Below are positions 31,847 through 40,120 of a DNA stretch of 56,239 nucleotides, in pieces. The DNA is taken from the NCBI GenBank assembly GCA_902793635.1, contig CADBEA010000012.1, forward strand, positions 1 to 56,239, in the 5' to 3' direction. Origin of the DNA: an uncultured Erysipelotrichaceae bacterium (GTDB lineage Bacteria; Bacillota_I; Bacilli_A; Erysipelotrichales; Erysipelotrichaceae). The notes under the pieces were generated by a model, which was not told the origin of the DNA, searched no databases, and saw nothing but the letters and a program-made list of their open reading frames with translations. The position numbers and the translations under genes are program-made. Numbering within the stretch: position 1 is the stretch's first letter; every line of letters begins with the position of its first letter.

Positions 31847-33481
31847 ATGAACAATATTATTTATGTTACCGGACACAGACATCCCGACAGCGATGCCATC
31901 TGTGCGTCCATTGCCTACACCGATCTTCTGAATCGAACCGGCCAGACAGCGGTTGCCTGCCGCCAGGGACCTCTGAATGAAGAAACCAAATTCATTCTGA
32001 AACGGTTCGGACTGGAAAATCCGCTCTTAATGACCGATGCCAGGGCAATGCTGTGCGATATCGATCTGGACCAGCCGACCGTCATCGGCAAGGATGAGAC
32101 GGTGCATCATGCCTGGCATGTTATGCTGCACTCACGGACCAAGTCACTGTTTGTTGTCGACGAAAGCGGAAAGCTCTGCGGACTTTGTTCGACCAGTGAC
32201 CTTTCCCGTACCAGGATCGACAGCGATGTCAGTCTTCACCGCCTGATGGCAACAGCCTCTCTGGAAAAGATCGCCCGCACGATTGGCGGTGAGATCAAGT
32301 TCGCTCCTGATGAATTCAAACAGAGCGGCATCGTGCATATCATTACAGTGCAGGAATGGGAACTGTCCCGCTTTGACCTGGCCGGCGGCATTTCGATTCT
32401 TTCTGCCGATGAGGATATGCAGAAAAAACTGATCGAGATCGGTGTCAAGTGCCTGGTCATAACCTGCGGCCAGACCGTCAGCAATGAAGTTGTCGCACTT
32501 GCCAGAGAACACGGCTGCGGCCTGATCACGACTGAACAGGACACGATGCACACAGCCAAGGTAATCACCGAAAGCTACAGCGTTTCCCAGGTCATGACGA
32601 AAAATGTCATGTCCTTCAACCAGAACGAATATGTCGAAGACGTGGCTGCCAAGATGGCGAATACCCGTGTCAGAAGCTATCCGGTCCTGGACGATGACGG
32701 CTATATTGTCGGAGCGATTTCCCGCTACCACACCCGCAGTTACAACCGCCGCAAGATCGCACTTGTTGACCACAGCGCTGTCAACCAGTCGATCGGCAAC
32801 ATTGACAAAGCCCAGATCGTCGCAATCGTCGACCACCATCATATCGGCAATATCCAGACCGATCTGCCGATTGAATACCGCAATCACCGCTGCGGCTGCA
32901 CCTGCACGATCATTTCCAAACTGTACAAGGAAAACGGTCTGCTTCCCGACGCCCAGATCAGCGGCATCATGATGTCGGCGATCCTTTCCGACACACTGAA
33001 CTTCCGTTCGGCGACAACGACCGACGAAGACAGGGAAACCGTCAGATGGCTGGCTGCCAGAGCCGGTATCACGGATATTGACGCATATGCGAGAGAAATG
33101 CTCGGCGCTTCCGTCGCCCTGAAGGATTCCACCCCGCATGAGATCCTCAACCGCGACCTGAAGAATTACGAGATCGGCAAGTACCGGATCGCCATCGGCC
33201 AGACCAACTACAACCATATCGAGGATGTTCAGAAACTGCTGCCGGAATTCCGTGCCAACATGGAACAGGAACAGGCGCAGAAGAATCTCGATCTCCTGGT
33301 CATGCTGTTTACGGACGTCATGGGCGAAGGCTCGCAGTTTGTTTTCTACGGACCGCTCTCCTATGTCATGAAGGATATCGTCGAAACGATATTCGACGAG
33401 CATTCCGGATTCGATCCGAATATCATCTCCCGCAAACAGCAGATGATGCCGAAGCTTTCCCAGCTGATCAAGGAAATCTGA
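31847..33481 (+). CDS. ppaC: Mn-dependent pyrophosphatase with CBS/DRTGG insert (copy 1)
   Basis: A 544-residue family II inorganic pyrophosphatase hydrolysing PPi to phosphate. TGHRHPDSDAI and DHHHIGN are the DHH metal motifs, and SRKQQ in the DHHA2 domain binds substrate. Between the first motif and the rest is a regulatory block of about 240 residues: CBS (TKSLFVVDESGKLCGL), DRTGG (GISILSADEDM ... LITTEQDT) and CBS (RVRSYPVLDDDGYIVGAIS). In relatives adenine nucleotides bind the CBS pair and set activity. It closes the operon. A second copy lies at 47710-49326. Confidence 0.95.
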   Translation: MNNIIYVTGHRHPDSDAICASIAYTDLLNRTGQTAVACRQGPLNEETKFILKRFGLENPLLMTDARAMLCDIDLDQPTVIGKDETVHHAWHVMLHSRTKSLFVVDESGKLCGLCSTSDLSRTRIDSDVSLHRLMATASLEKIARTIGGEIKFAPDEFKQSGIVHIITVQEWELSRFDLAGGISILSADEDMQKKLIEIGVKCLVITCGQTVSNEVVALAREHGCGLITTEQDTMHTAKVITESYSVSQVMTKNVMSFNQNEYVEDVAAKMANTRVRSYPVLDDDGYIVGAISRYHTRSYNRRKIALVDHSAVNQSIGNIDKAQIVAIVDHHHIGNIQTDLPIEYRNHRCGCTCTIISKLYKENGLLPDAQISGIMMSAILSDTLNFRSATTTDEDRETVRWLAARAGITDIDAYAREMLGASVALKDSTPHEILNRDLKNYEIGKYRIAIGQTNYNHIEDVQKLLPEFRANMEQEQAQKNLDLLVMLFTDVMGEGSQFVFYGPLSYVMKDIVETIFDEHSGFDPNIISRKQQMMPKLSQLIKEI

Positions 33482-33507
33482 TCATCCGCAGAATAACGCA
33501 TCGTATA

Positions 33508-33541
33508 ATGCCTCTGAGTCAATAGCTCAGGGGCATTGTTT
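33508..33541 (+). terminator. terminator of the patatin-to-ppaC operon
   Basis: ATGCCTCTGAG / CTCAGGGGCAT stem with one wobble pair, followed by a weak TTGTTTGTG tail. A TATAAT at 33504-33509 overlaps its left edge and might be a promoter reading on. The remaining gap to 33667 shows nothing else I can name. Confidence 0.65.
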
Positions 33542-33666
33542 GTGTGCCGTGCAGGAGTGTACTGCCGCTGCTTTGCGGGAAGATGCGCTAAGATGTAGTT
33601 ACAGACCGTTCTTTCCGCAGCGGACGAGATAACAGCCGGAAAGAGTATGGCAGTGAGGTAATGACG

Positions 33667-34203
33667 ATGAAACTGTTTCATACAGGCAAAATGGAGATCC
33701 GTGATCCGGATGTCGGACATGGCCGGAAAAATGCGGATTTCGGGCCGGGCTTTTATCTGACACCGGATATGGATTTCGCGTATCGCTGGGCCGGTGCGAA
33801 TGCTGTAGTGAATGAATATGAGCTGGATGAGGAAGGTCTGCGGATCCACCGCTTCCGCCGTGACGAAGACTGGTTTCACTACATCTTTCATAACCGCCGG
33901 GCAGAGGACAGTCTCAGTGCGGATGTCGTGATCGGACCGATTGCCAATGATACGATCTTTGAAACGCTCGGCATTATCAGCAGCGGTTTTCTGAAACCGT
34001 CGGATGCCATGAAACTGCTGATGATCGGACCGGAATATACCCAGGTTGCCCTCAAAACAGAGAAAGCGGTACGGCAGCTCAGATGGCTTCGCGCGGAAAA
34101 GATCACGAAGCTGGACGACGAACAGCGCCGCGCAGAACAGGCGGCGTATGACGCTGACTTTGCGAGAGTTCTCAATGAAATCACCGAAGAGGAATCTGTG
34201 TGA
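33667..34203 (+). CDS. DUF3990 protein (ADP-ribosyltransferase-like fold)
   Basis: A 178-residue protein matching DUF3990, which belongs to the ADP-ribosyl transferase clan. The LFHTGKMEI start, the RKNADFGPGFYLT block and the following FAYRWAG helix are its signature, and an Asp-rich ADVVIGPIAND follows. No signal peptide. The start is ATG 33667, seven bases after GTGAGGT; ATG 33661 is too close. DUF3990 genes elsewhere often sit next to a small DUF3791 gene, but none is visible here. The target is unknown; it may modify or bind an NAD-derived ligand. Confidence 0.8.
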   Translation: MKLFHTGKMEIRDPDVGHGRKNADFGPGFYLTPDMDFAYRWAGANAVVNEYELDEEGLRIHRFRRDEDWFHYIFHNRRAEDSLSADVVIGPIANDTIFETLGIISSGFLKPSDAMKLLMIGPEYTQVALKTEKAVRQLRWLRAEKITKLDDEQRRAEQAAYDADFARVLNEITEEESV

Positions 34204-34209
34204 TCCGGA

Positions 34210-34243
34210 AGGAAGCGGCGGGATCAGGCTGCTTCCTTTTTTT
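34210..34243 (+). terminator. terminator of the DUF3990 gene
   Basis: AGGAAGC-GGC / GC-GCTTCCT stem followed by seven T. Confidence 0.85.
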
Positions 34244-34298
34244 ATGTTTGGGAAAGTGCGAGATGTGATACCATATTACAGAAGAAAGAAGGTAGGAA

Positions 34299-35225
34299 AT
34301 GCTTGAAGTCTGTCTGCTTGGCACTGGCGGCACGGTACCGCTGCCGGAAAGATGGCTGACGTCGTGCCTGCTTCGCTGCCGTGGTGAAGAAATTCTGATC
34401 GACTGCGGCGAAGGGACACAGATCGCCCTGCATAAACAGAAATACTCGTGCAAACAAATCGGCACGATTCTTTTAACGCATTTCCATGCCGACCATACCG
34501 CCGGTCTGCCGGGTCTTTTACTGACGATGGCCAAGAGCGAAAGGACGGAACCGGTCACGATCATCGGTCCCCAGGGCCTGAAAGAATTCCTGGACGGCGT
34601 GTTCGCCATTGCCCGCTATGTGCCTTTCGAAGTGCATTATGCCGAACTGAAAGAAGACGAGGTCGGTTTTAAAGCCGGCGGCATGAATGTCACGGCATTT
34701 GCGCTGCGCCACAGTGTGCGGACCTACGGATACGAATTCCGCCTGCCAAGAGGACGCCGTTTTGACAAGGAAAAAGCGCTGGCGAACAATGTGCCGATGC
34801 GGATATGGAGCCGTCTGCAGAAAGGCGAGACGGTAACGTACGAAGGCACCGTTTATGAGCCGGAGCAGGTCCTTGCCGAGGAAAGAAAGGGTCTGAAACT
34901 GGTTTACGCGACGGACACGCGGCCGACGGAGGCGCTCGTCACGCATGCTGAAAATGCGGATCTGCTCATTGCCGAAGGTATGTACGGCGATCCGGAATGC
35001 CTGGAAAAGGCAAAGAAAAACAAGCACATGCTGATGCAGGAAGCGGCGGAGATCGCCAGCCGGGCCAAAGCGGCAAGACTGTGGTTCACCCACTATTCTC
35101 CTTCGGTCAAGGAACCGGAAATCTATCTAGAGGAAATCGAAAAGATCTATCCCGGCTGTGTCATCGCCAAAGACGGCGAAATGACGGATCTGGCATTTGC
35201 GGACGAGGAAATACAGAATGTTTGA
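34299..35225 (+). CDS. rnz: ribonuclease Z
   Basis: A 308-residue metallo-beta-lactamase-fold endonuclease that trims tRNA 3' trailers. GTGGTVPLP opens the protein, the zinc motif is THFHADHTAG, and later ligands are in ALRHSVRT, ATDTRPTE and FTHYSPS; the exosite loop for the tRNA elbow is in 145-190. AAGGTAGG precedes the ATG. It overlaps the next gene by eight bases. The tRNA-Gly at 16305 lacks encoded CCA, and such precursors are the classic RNase Z substrates. Confidence 0.92.
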   Translation: MLEVCLLGTGGTVPLPERWLTSCLLRCRGEEILIDCGEGTQIALHKQKYSCKQIGTILLTHFHADHTAGLPGLLLTMAKSERTEPVTIIGPQGLKEFLDGVFAIARYVPFEVHYAELKEDEVGFKAGGMNVTAFALRHSVRTYGYEFRLPRGRRFDKEKALANNVPMRIWSRLQKGETVTYEGTVYEPEQVLAEERKGLKLVYATDTRPTEALVTHAENADLLIAEGMYGDPECLEKAKKNKHMLMQEAAEIASRAKAARLWFTHYSPSVKEPEIYLEEIEKIYPGCVIAKDGEMTDLAFADEEIQNV

Positions 35226-36168
35226 AGTGATTATCAATCCTGCCGGTGCCGGCGGCAGAACCATGAAAATCTGGCAGAAAACAAAAGAATATCTGGAACA
35301 GTATCACATTGAATACCGTGAGCATTTTTCCGAACTGAATTACGGTATTGACGAGATCGCCGCTGATCTGACAGCGGAAGACAAAGACGTTGACCTGCTG
35401 ATTATCGGCGGTGACGGTTCCCTGAACCTGGCCGTCAACGGCATCCGTGACTTTGCCAGAGTCCGTCTGGCCTTTGTGCCAAGCGGATCCGGCAATGACT
35501 ATGCCAAAGCGCTGAACGTTCCTTCCAATCCTCTGGAAATCGTGAAAATGCTGAAAGACAACACGGTAAGAAGAAGGGTCAATATCGGGAAAATGACGTA
35601 TCTGAACCGCTTTGACAAAGACGGCAACCCGGCCCTGGGCAGAGACTTCCGGCTGTTCAATATCAGCAGCGGCATCGGCTTCGATGCGGCAATCTGTGAG
35701 GAAGTGCAGCGGGCCGGCGCCAAGAAAGCTCTGAATCTGCTGCATATGGGCAGACAGATCTATATCTGGGTGGCCCTGCATCAGATCTTCACGGCTCGCC
35801 GTTCGGTGGTGAAGATCACCCTGGATGACGGGGAGGTCAGAGAATACAGCAAGCTTCTGCTGGCGGTCGGCATGAATACCGCCTATGAAGGCGGCGGCTT
35901 TAAATTCGGACCGGATGCCGACCCGGCGGATTCTCTGCTGGATCTGTGCATTGCCGATCATCTTTCCCAGTTTGATTTCTTCCGGATCTTCCCGTATGCC
36001 TATTCCGGCTCGCACGTGAAGTTCAAAGGGGTGGAAGTCAGGAAAACAAAAAAAGCGGAAATTGAGACGGATACACCGGTCTGGGTCCATACCGACGGTG
36101 AAATCGAATACATGTCTTCCCATATCCGCCTGGAACTGCTCGACGCGAAACTGAAACTAATGGTGTAA
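35218..36168 (+). CDS. diacylglycerol kinase-family lipid kinase
   Basis: A 316-residue DagK/YegS-type kinase phosphorylating a lipid alcohol such as diacylglycerol. INPAGAGGRT is the N-terminal nucleotide loop, IIGGDGSLNLAVNG the GGDGT-like motif, PSGSGNDYAKAL replaces the common GGTxND, and HTDGEIE lies at the C-terminus. The start is ATG 35218 inside the end of rnz (eight-base overlap), so translation is coupled. It would recycle diacylglycerol from envelope synthesis; the exact lipid is unknown. Confidence 0.9.
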   Translation: MFEVIINPAGAGGRTMKIWQKTKEYLEQYHIEYREHFSELNYGIDEIAADLTAEDKDVDLLIIGGDGSLNLAVNGIRDFARVRLAFVPSGSGNDYAKALNVPSNPLEIVKMLKDNTVRRRVNIGKMTYLNRFDKDGNPALGRDFRLFNISSGIGFDAAICEEVQRAGAKKALNLLHMGRQIYIWVALHQIFTARRSVVKITLDDGEVREYSKLLLAVGMNTAYEGGGFKFGPDADPADSLLDLCIADHLSQFDFFRIFPYAYSGSHVKFKGVEVRKTKKAEIETDTPVWVHTDGEIEYMSSHIRLELLDAKLKLMV

Positions 36169-36170
36169 AA

Positions 36171-36205
36171 AAAAGAGCAATGGCTTTCAAGCCTTGCTCT
36201 TTTTA
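36171..36205. terminator. bidirectional terminator
   Basis: AAGAGCAA-GGCTT / AAGCC-TTGCTCTT stem with a single bulge, A-run left and T-run right. It ends the lipid kinase gene and the minus-strand tRNA-Arg. Confidence 0.88.
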
Positions 36206-36282
36206 TGGCGCGCCCGACGGGAATCGAACCCACAACCTTCTGATTCGGAATCAGATGCGCTATCCAATTGCGCCACGGGCGC
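36206..36282 (-). tRNA. tRNA-Arg(CCG)
   Basis: Read on the minus strand: acceptor GCGCCCG / CGGGCGC, anticodon CCG in loop TTCCGAA with stem TCTGA / TCAGA, T-loop GTTCGATTC, encoded CCA at the 3' end. It decodes CGG arginine codons. It stands alone between two plus-strand genes. Confidence 0.95.
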
Positions 36283-36315
36283 ACAACGAACATATGTTAT
36301 ATTAGCACGTTATGT

Positions 36316-36329
36316 TATAATTTTAAATA
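36316..36329 (+). promoter_or_regulatory. -10 box seven bases from the HAD gene start
   Basis: A consensus TATAAT (36316-36321) is seven bases from ATG 36329, so transcription should begin at or next to the A of the ATG. No ribosome site is present. Strongest leaderless case in the window. Confidence 0.55.
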
Positions 36330-37144
36330 TGGAAAAGAAAACTGATAATATTCGTCTGATTGTCTGTGATGTAGATAATACCATTATTCCTTCCCGTGAG
36401 GCGGCCATGTCGCGGCGGCTGGCGGCTGATTTCCGCAAAGCCATGGACAAGGGCATTCATGTCATTGTCAATACCGGCCGGCACCATACGTTTCTGCAGG
36501 AAAGTCTGTTCGAAGATCTGCCGATGGATCTGAACGGCACGATCAACGGCGCCTGCACGACAGACCGCAGCGGCAATGCGATTGCCCAGCATCCGATGAA
36601 CGAGGCACATATGAAAGCCATCACGTTTCTGTGTCTGCAGTACAATGTCGGTCTGGGATTCAAATTCGTGGATCACATCGTGACCTATGCGAATCATCAG
36701 AAGTTCATCCGCGGCTATCTCGATACGGACAGCCCGTGGGAGGATCAGATCATTGATGATACGCGCCAGCATCTGCACCATCTGACATACGGCATGCCGC
36801 TCGGGACCTTCCTGGTCGGCGGCAAGAATATCGTAGAACCGTTTGTCGACGTCATTCCCGATCTGCAGTTTGCCTGGTCCTACCGGGGCGGCTTCGATGT
36901 TTTCCTGCAGACGGTCGACAAGTCACTGACGGTGGAAGCGGCTCTTGAGAAATACGGACTGACATGGGAGAACGTACTGGCCTTCGGTGATGCTGGCAAT
37001 GACACACCGTTCGTGAAGAAAGCGGCGATCGGCGTGGCGATGGCAAACGGCAAGGATGACATTAAGAGCGCGGCGGATATTATCGCGGACGACTGCCGCA
37101 ATGACGGTGTCGCGAAAATGCTGGAAGAACTCGGAATTGTATGA
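36329..37144 (+). CDS. HAD superfamily (Cof-type) phosphatase
   Basis: A 271-residue Cof-type HAD hydrolase. CDVDNTIIPS has the nucleophile and acid Asp (DNT instead of DGT), VNTGRHH is motif II, and FGDAGNDTPFV motif IV. The cap differs from the two other Cof paralogs in the window. The start is ATG 36329; the longer frame reads through the tRNA and cannot be coding. The mRNA appears leaderless. The substrate is unknown. Confidence 0.88.
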   Translation: MEKKTDNIRLIVCDVDNTIIPSREAAMSRRLAADFRKAMDKGIHVIVNTGRHHTFLQESLFEDLPMDLNGTINGACTTDRSGNAIAQHPMNEAHMKAITFLCLQYNVGLGFKFVDHIVTYANHQKFIRGYLDTDSPWEDQIIDDTRQHLHHLTYGMPLGTFLVGGKNIVEPFVDVIPDLQFAWSYRGGFDVFLQTVDKSLTVEAALEKYGLTWENVLAFGDAGNDTPFVKKAAIGVAMANGKDDIKSAADIIADDCRNDGVAKMLEELGIV

Positions 37145-37177
37145 AAACAGTGTCCTGTATATAAGGACACTGTTTTT
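37144..37177. terminator. bidirectional terminator
   Basis: AAAACAGTGTCC / GGACACTGTTTTT stem with a nine-base loop. It ends the plus-strand HAD gene and the long minus-strand operon that finishes at 37179. Confidence 0.88.
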
Positions 37178-37178
37178 A

Positions 37179-37994
37179 TCAGATCAGTTTGAGATATTCG
37201 AAGGCCTTGTACAGACCGTCTTCGTCAGTGCCGGCGGTAATATGATCCGCCGCTTTTTTTGCGCTCTCGCTGCCGCTGCCCATGGCAACGGCGTAGCCGC
37301 AGATTTCAAACATCGGGATGTCGACCGCTTCATCGCCGAAGGCGACGGTATCCGACGCGTCTTCGTCAAGATGGTCCAGGAGCACACGGATGGCGTTGGC
37401 TTTGCTGATGCCTTCCGGTGAAACATCACCATGCGAACAGTTCGGCGCGTCGCCGCCCCAGCAGCCGACATGCAGACTGCTGAATTCTTCACAGGCATTG
37501 AGGTAATCCTGCCAGCTGTTCAGACGGAAACTGATCTTGTTGACGTCGTCACGATAGGGACTGGCATTGTAGATCATCTTCTCGAAGAAGTCGCCGTACT
37601 GCGGCTCGCGGCCGTATTTCTTCCGGTAGGCTTCCTCCGATCTCTGCCGGTAGAAAGGTGAGGGATACAGACCGCTGTTGCATTCCAGATAGAATTCCAG
37701 GTCGTTGGCTTTGCACCAGTCGACGACATGGCGGCATTCTTCCGCACTCAGTTTCTGATGCAGGATCACTTCGCCGTTATCTTCGACGAAGCAGCCGTTG
37801 CCGCCGATCATGCCGTCAAGACCGATTGCCCAGATATCCTCATAGACTTCAGCTTTGGAACGGCCGGTGCAGATATAGACTTTATGACCGTTTGCCCGGG
37901 CCCGGCGGATCGCTTCCACAGCGGAACGCGGCGGTTTGTTATACAGCGGCGAGCACAATGTGCCGTCGACATCGATAAACAGTATTTTTCCCAT
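37179..37994 (-). CDS. HAD superfamily (Cof-type) phosphatase
   Basis: A 271-residue paralog of the enzyme at 7654-8493. FIDVDGTLCS is the nucleophile motif, YICTGRSKAE motif II and FGDEAVDIPMFE motif IV. The shared EDNGEVILHQ and DDVNKISFRLN show recent common origin, while the middle of the cap differs (NSGLYPSPFYRQ). It is the last of six genes in a minus-strand operon, two bases after the C-S lyase gene. The substrate is unknown. Confidence 0.9.
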   Translation of the reverse strand: MGKILFIDVDGTLCSPLYNKPPRSAVEAIRRARANGHKVYICTGRSKAEVYEDIWAIGLDGMIGGNGCFVEDNGEVILHQKLSAEECRHVVDWCKANDLEFYLECNSGLYPSPFYRQRSEEAYRKKYGREPQYGDFFEKMIYNASPYRDDVNKISFRLNSWQDYLNACEEFSSLHVGCWGGDAPNCSHGDVSPEGISKANAIRVLLDHLDEDASDTVAFGDEAVDIPMFEICGYAVAMGSGSESAKKAADHITAGTDEDGLYKAFEYLKLI

Positions 37995-37996
37995 CG

Positions 37997-39217
37997 TTAT
38001 TTTCCGTTGAACACATAGCTGTCAAGACGCTGGAATGCTTCCTGTACACGGCTGAACGGCAGGGCCAGGTTGAGACGGATACAGTAGCGTCCGTGGAACG
38101 GCCGTCCGTCCTGCCAGAAGACACCGACTTCCCAGCCTTTGCGCAGCAGTTCGTCGATATCGATTTCATTTTCCCGGCAGAAGCCTTCACAGTCGATAAA
38201 CAGCATATAGGTTCCCTGCGGACGGGAGAGGGTGACACCTTTGAAGTGTTCGTTGATGTACTGGTATGCCCAGCTGACATTATTGCTGAGAACTTCCCGC
38301 AGCTGGCTGACCCATTCCTTTCCTTCTTCGCTGTAAGCACCGATCAGCGCATACATGGAGAGGATATTCATGGAATTGTAATGGGAGAGGGAAGATTCCT
38401 TCAGGATGCGGTCATGGAGCCATTCATCATAGATGATATGGTAGCTGCCGATCAGACCGGCCAGGTTGAATGTCTTGGACGGCGCATACATGGCAGCGGT
38501 ATGACTTTTCGCATAGTCACTGACGCTCTGGGATGGAATGTGATGATAATCATCCAGGGTCAGATCCGCCCAGATCTCGTCGCTGACGACATAGACATGA
38601 TGGCGTTCGAAGATCTCATAGGCTTTTTCCAGTTCTTCTCTTTCCCAGACACGGCCGGTCGGATTGTGCGGGCTGCACATGATAGCGGCGTGGATCTGTT
38701 CGTCGACGATCTTCTGTTCCATGTCCTTGTAGTCCATGCGCCAGATGCCGTCTTCGTCCAGATAGAGCGGGGAATGTACGATATGGAAGCCGTTGTTCTC
38801 GAGAGAGCCGGTGAAGCCGATATATGTCGGTGAATGCAGCAGGACTTTGCCGCCTTTGCCGGCCAGCACGTTCAGAGCCGATACGACACCGCCCAGCACA
38901 CCGTTTTCATAACCGATGTTTTCCGTTTTCAGACCTTCCACGCCATGGTGTTCCTTCTGCCAGTTGATGATCGCCTGATAGTATTCGTCACGGGGCAGAA
39001 AATAACCGAAAGCCGGATGTTCGATACGTTCCTGCATGGCCTTCTGAATCGAAGGAACAACAGGGAAGTTCATATCGGCGACCCACATCGGAATGATGTC
39101 GAAGCCTTCTTTCCTTTCAAAGCCGGTGAAGCCGAATTTCTGTTCGGCCGGACAGTCGACCGCAATGGCGTCATGGCCGCGGCGGTCCATGATCGATGTA
39201 AAATCAAACTTTGTCAT
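37997..39217 (-). CDS. PatB/MalY-type C-S lyase (PLP)
   Basis: A 406-residue fold-type I PLP enzyme of the PatB/MalY cystathionine beta-lyase family, usual length. PMWVADMNFPV at the N-terminus and the PLP-lysine segment APSKTFNLAG are typical; CSPHNPTGRVW holds the Asn that contacts the cofactor. It would release thiol, pyruvate and ammonia from cysteine conjugates or cystathionine. Plain aminotransferase activity is possible. Its ATGA start overlaps the stop of the pseudouridine synthase gene by four bases. Confidence 0.9.
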   Translation of the reverse strand: MTKFDFTSIMDRRGHDAIAVDCPAEQKFGFTGFERKEGFDIIPMWVADMNFPVVPSIQKAMQERIEHPAFGYFLPRDEYYQAIINWQKEHHGVEGLKTENIGYENGVLGGVVSALNVLAGKGGKVLLHSPTYIGFTGSLENNGFHIVHSPLYLDEDGIWRMDYKDMEQKIVDEQIHAAIMCSPHNPTGRVWEREELEKAYEIFERHHVYVVSDEIWADLTLDDYHHIPSQSVSDYAKSHTAAMYAPSKTFNLAGLIGSYHIIYDEWLHDRILKESSLSHYNSMNILSMYALIGAYSEEGKEWVSQLREVLSNNVSWAYQYINEHFKGVTLSRPQGTYMLFIDCEGFCRENEIDIDELLRKGWEVGVFWQDGRPFHGRYCIRLNLALPFSRVQEAFQRLDSYVFNGK

Positions 39218-40116
39218 TGTTTTATCTCTCCTTCGAATATCTGATAGTCATCATTTCTGATGTCGTGAATCCGGTGTTTTTTGCGGGTGACGGGTGAGCG
39301 GAATATGATTTCATCAGCCCAGAGTCCCATATGGCGGAAGTCTTTGGAAGGGGATCCGTAAAGCGGATCGTTGACGATCGGAAAACCGTGGCCGGCAAGA
39401 TGGACGCGGATCTGGTGGGTGCGGCCGGTCTCAAGTTCGCAGGCGAACAGAAGATAGCTGTTTTTCACTGCCAGACATTCCGTCCGGGTGACTGCTTCGA
39501 CACCGGTTTTACTGATCCGGTAAACACCGTTTTTATGACGGTCCCGGCCGATCCGGTCTTTGTATACTGCCTTTGTGTGCGGTTTGCAGCGGCCGCGGGC
39601 AATCGCCAGATAGTGACGGCTGATCTGCTTTTCCGCCAGCTGGTTATCCAGCCAGGCCTGAAAGAAGGGTATCTTGCTGTAGAGGACCAGACCCTGGGTG
39701 TCTTTGTCAAGCCGGTGCAGTGGCCGTACCGGCGCAAGGATCTGATGGTCCAGCTGATATCTTGCGGCCATTGCGTTCAGACAGGTATCGTCATCCGCTT
39801 CGCCATGGATGATGCAGCCGGGATCTTTATGAACAATATAGACAAAATCATCTTCGTAAACAACATGACAGGGCTCATCCGCCGGTTTCCAGTCCGGCTG
39901 TTCCGGTGATATCAGAATCGTTATGGGACGGCTGCCGATCAGTTCTTCATCGCTTATGACCGGTTTGCCATCAAGCAGGATCTGTTTGTTCTGCAACAGC
40001 AGATATCTGTTTTTGCGGGAGATCAGATATTCATCCAGAAAATCCCGTATGGTCTTCTTTTCATACTGCTGGGAAGGGAAGATCACGATGCCGTTTTCAT
40101 TGCGTGTGTATTTCAT
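39214..40116 (-). CDS. RluA-family pseudouridine synthase
   Basis: A 300-residue enzyme isomerising uridine in rRNA or tRNA. An S4-like N-terminal part (RDFLDEYLISRKNRYLLLQN) precedes the catalytic core with RPLHRLDKDTQG (catalytic Asp) and the RTHQIRVHLA segment. The start is ATG 40116 with AGGTGA lying on the end of the methyltransferase gene. The target site in RNA is unknown; RluA/RluC/RluD types cannot be told apart. It sits in tight series with RlmD, both RNA modifiers. Confidence 0.92.
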   Translation of the reverse strand: MKYTRNENGIVIFPSQQYEKKTIRDFLDEYLISRKNRYLLLQNKQILLDGKPVISDEELIGSRPITILISPEQPDWKPADEPCHVVYEDDFVYIVHKDPGCIIHGEADDDTCLNAMAARYQLDHQILAPVRPLHRLDKDTQGLVLYSKIPFFQAWLDNQLAEKQISRHYLAIARGRCKPHTKAVYKDRIGRDRHKNGVYRISKTGVEAVTRTECLAVKNSYLLFACELETGRTHQIRVHLAGHGFPIVNDPLYGSPSKDFRHMGLWADEIIFRSPVTRKKHRIHDIRNDDYQIFEGEIKQ

Positions 40117-40120
40117 GATT

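Noticed and set aside
32144-33403. 419-codon open frame opposite ppaC
   Set aside because: Mirror of a well-supported pyrophosphatase gene.
36194-36328. N-terminal extension of the HAD gene
   Set aside because: It reads through the minus-strand tRNA-Arg, so the real start is ATG 36329.
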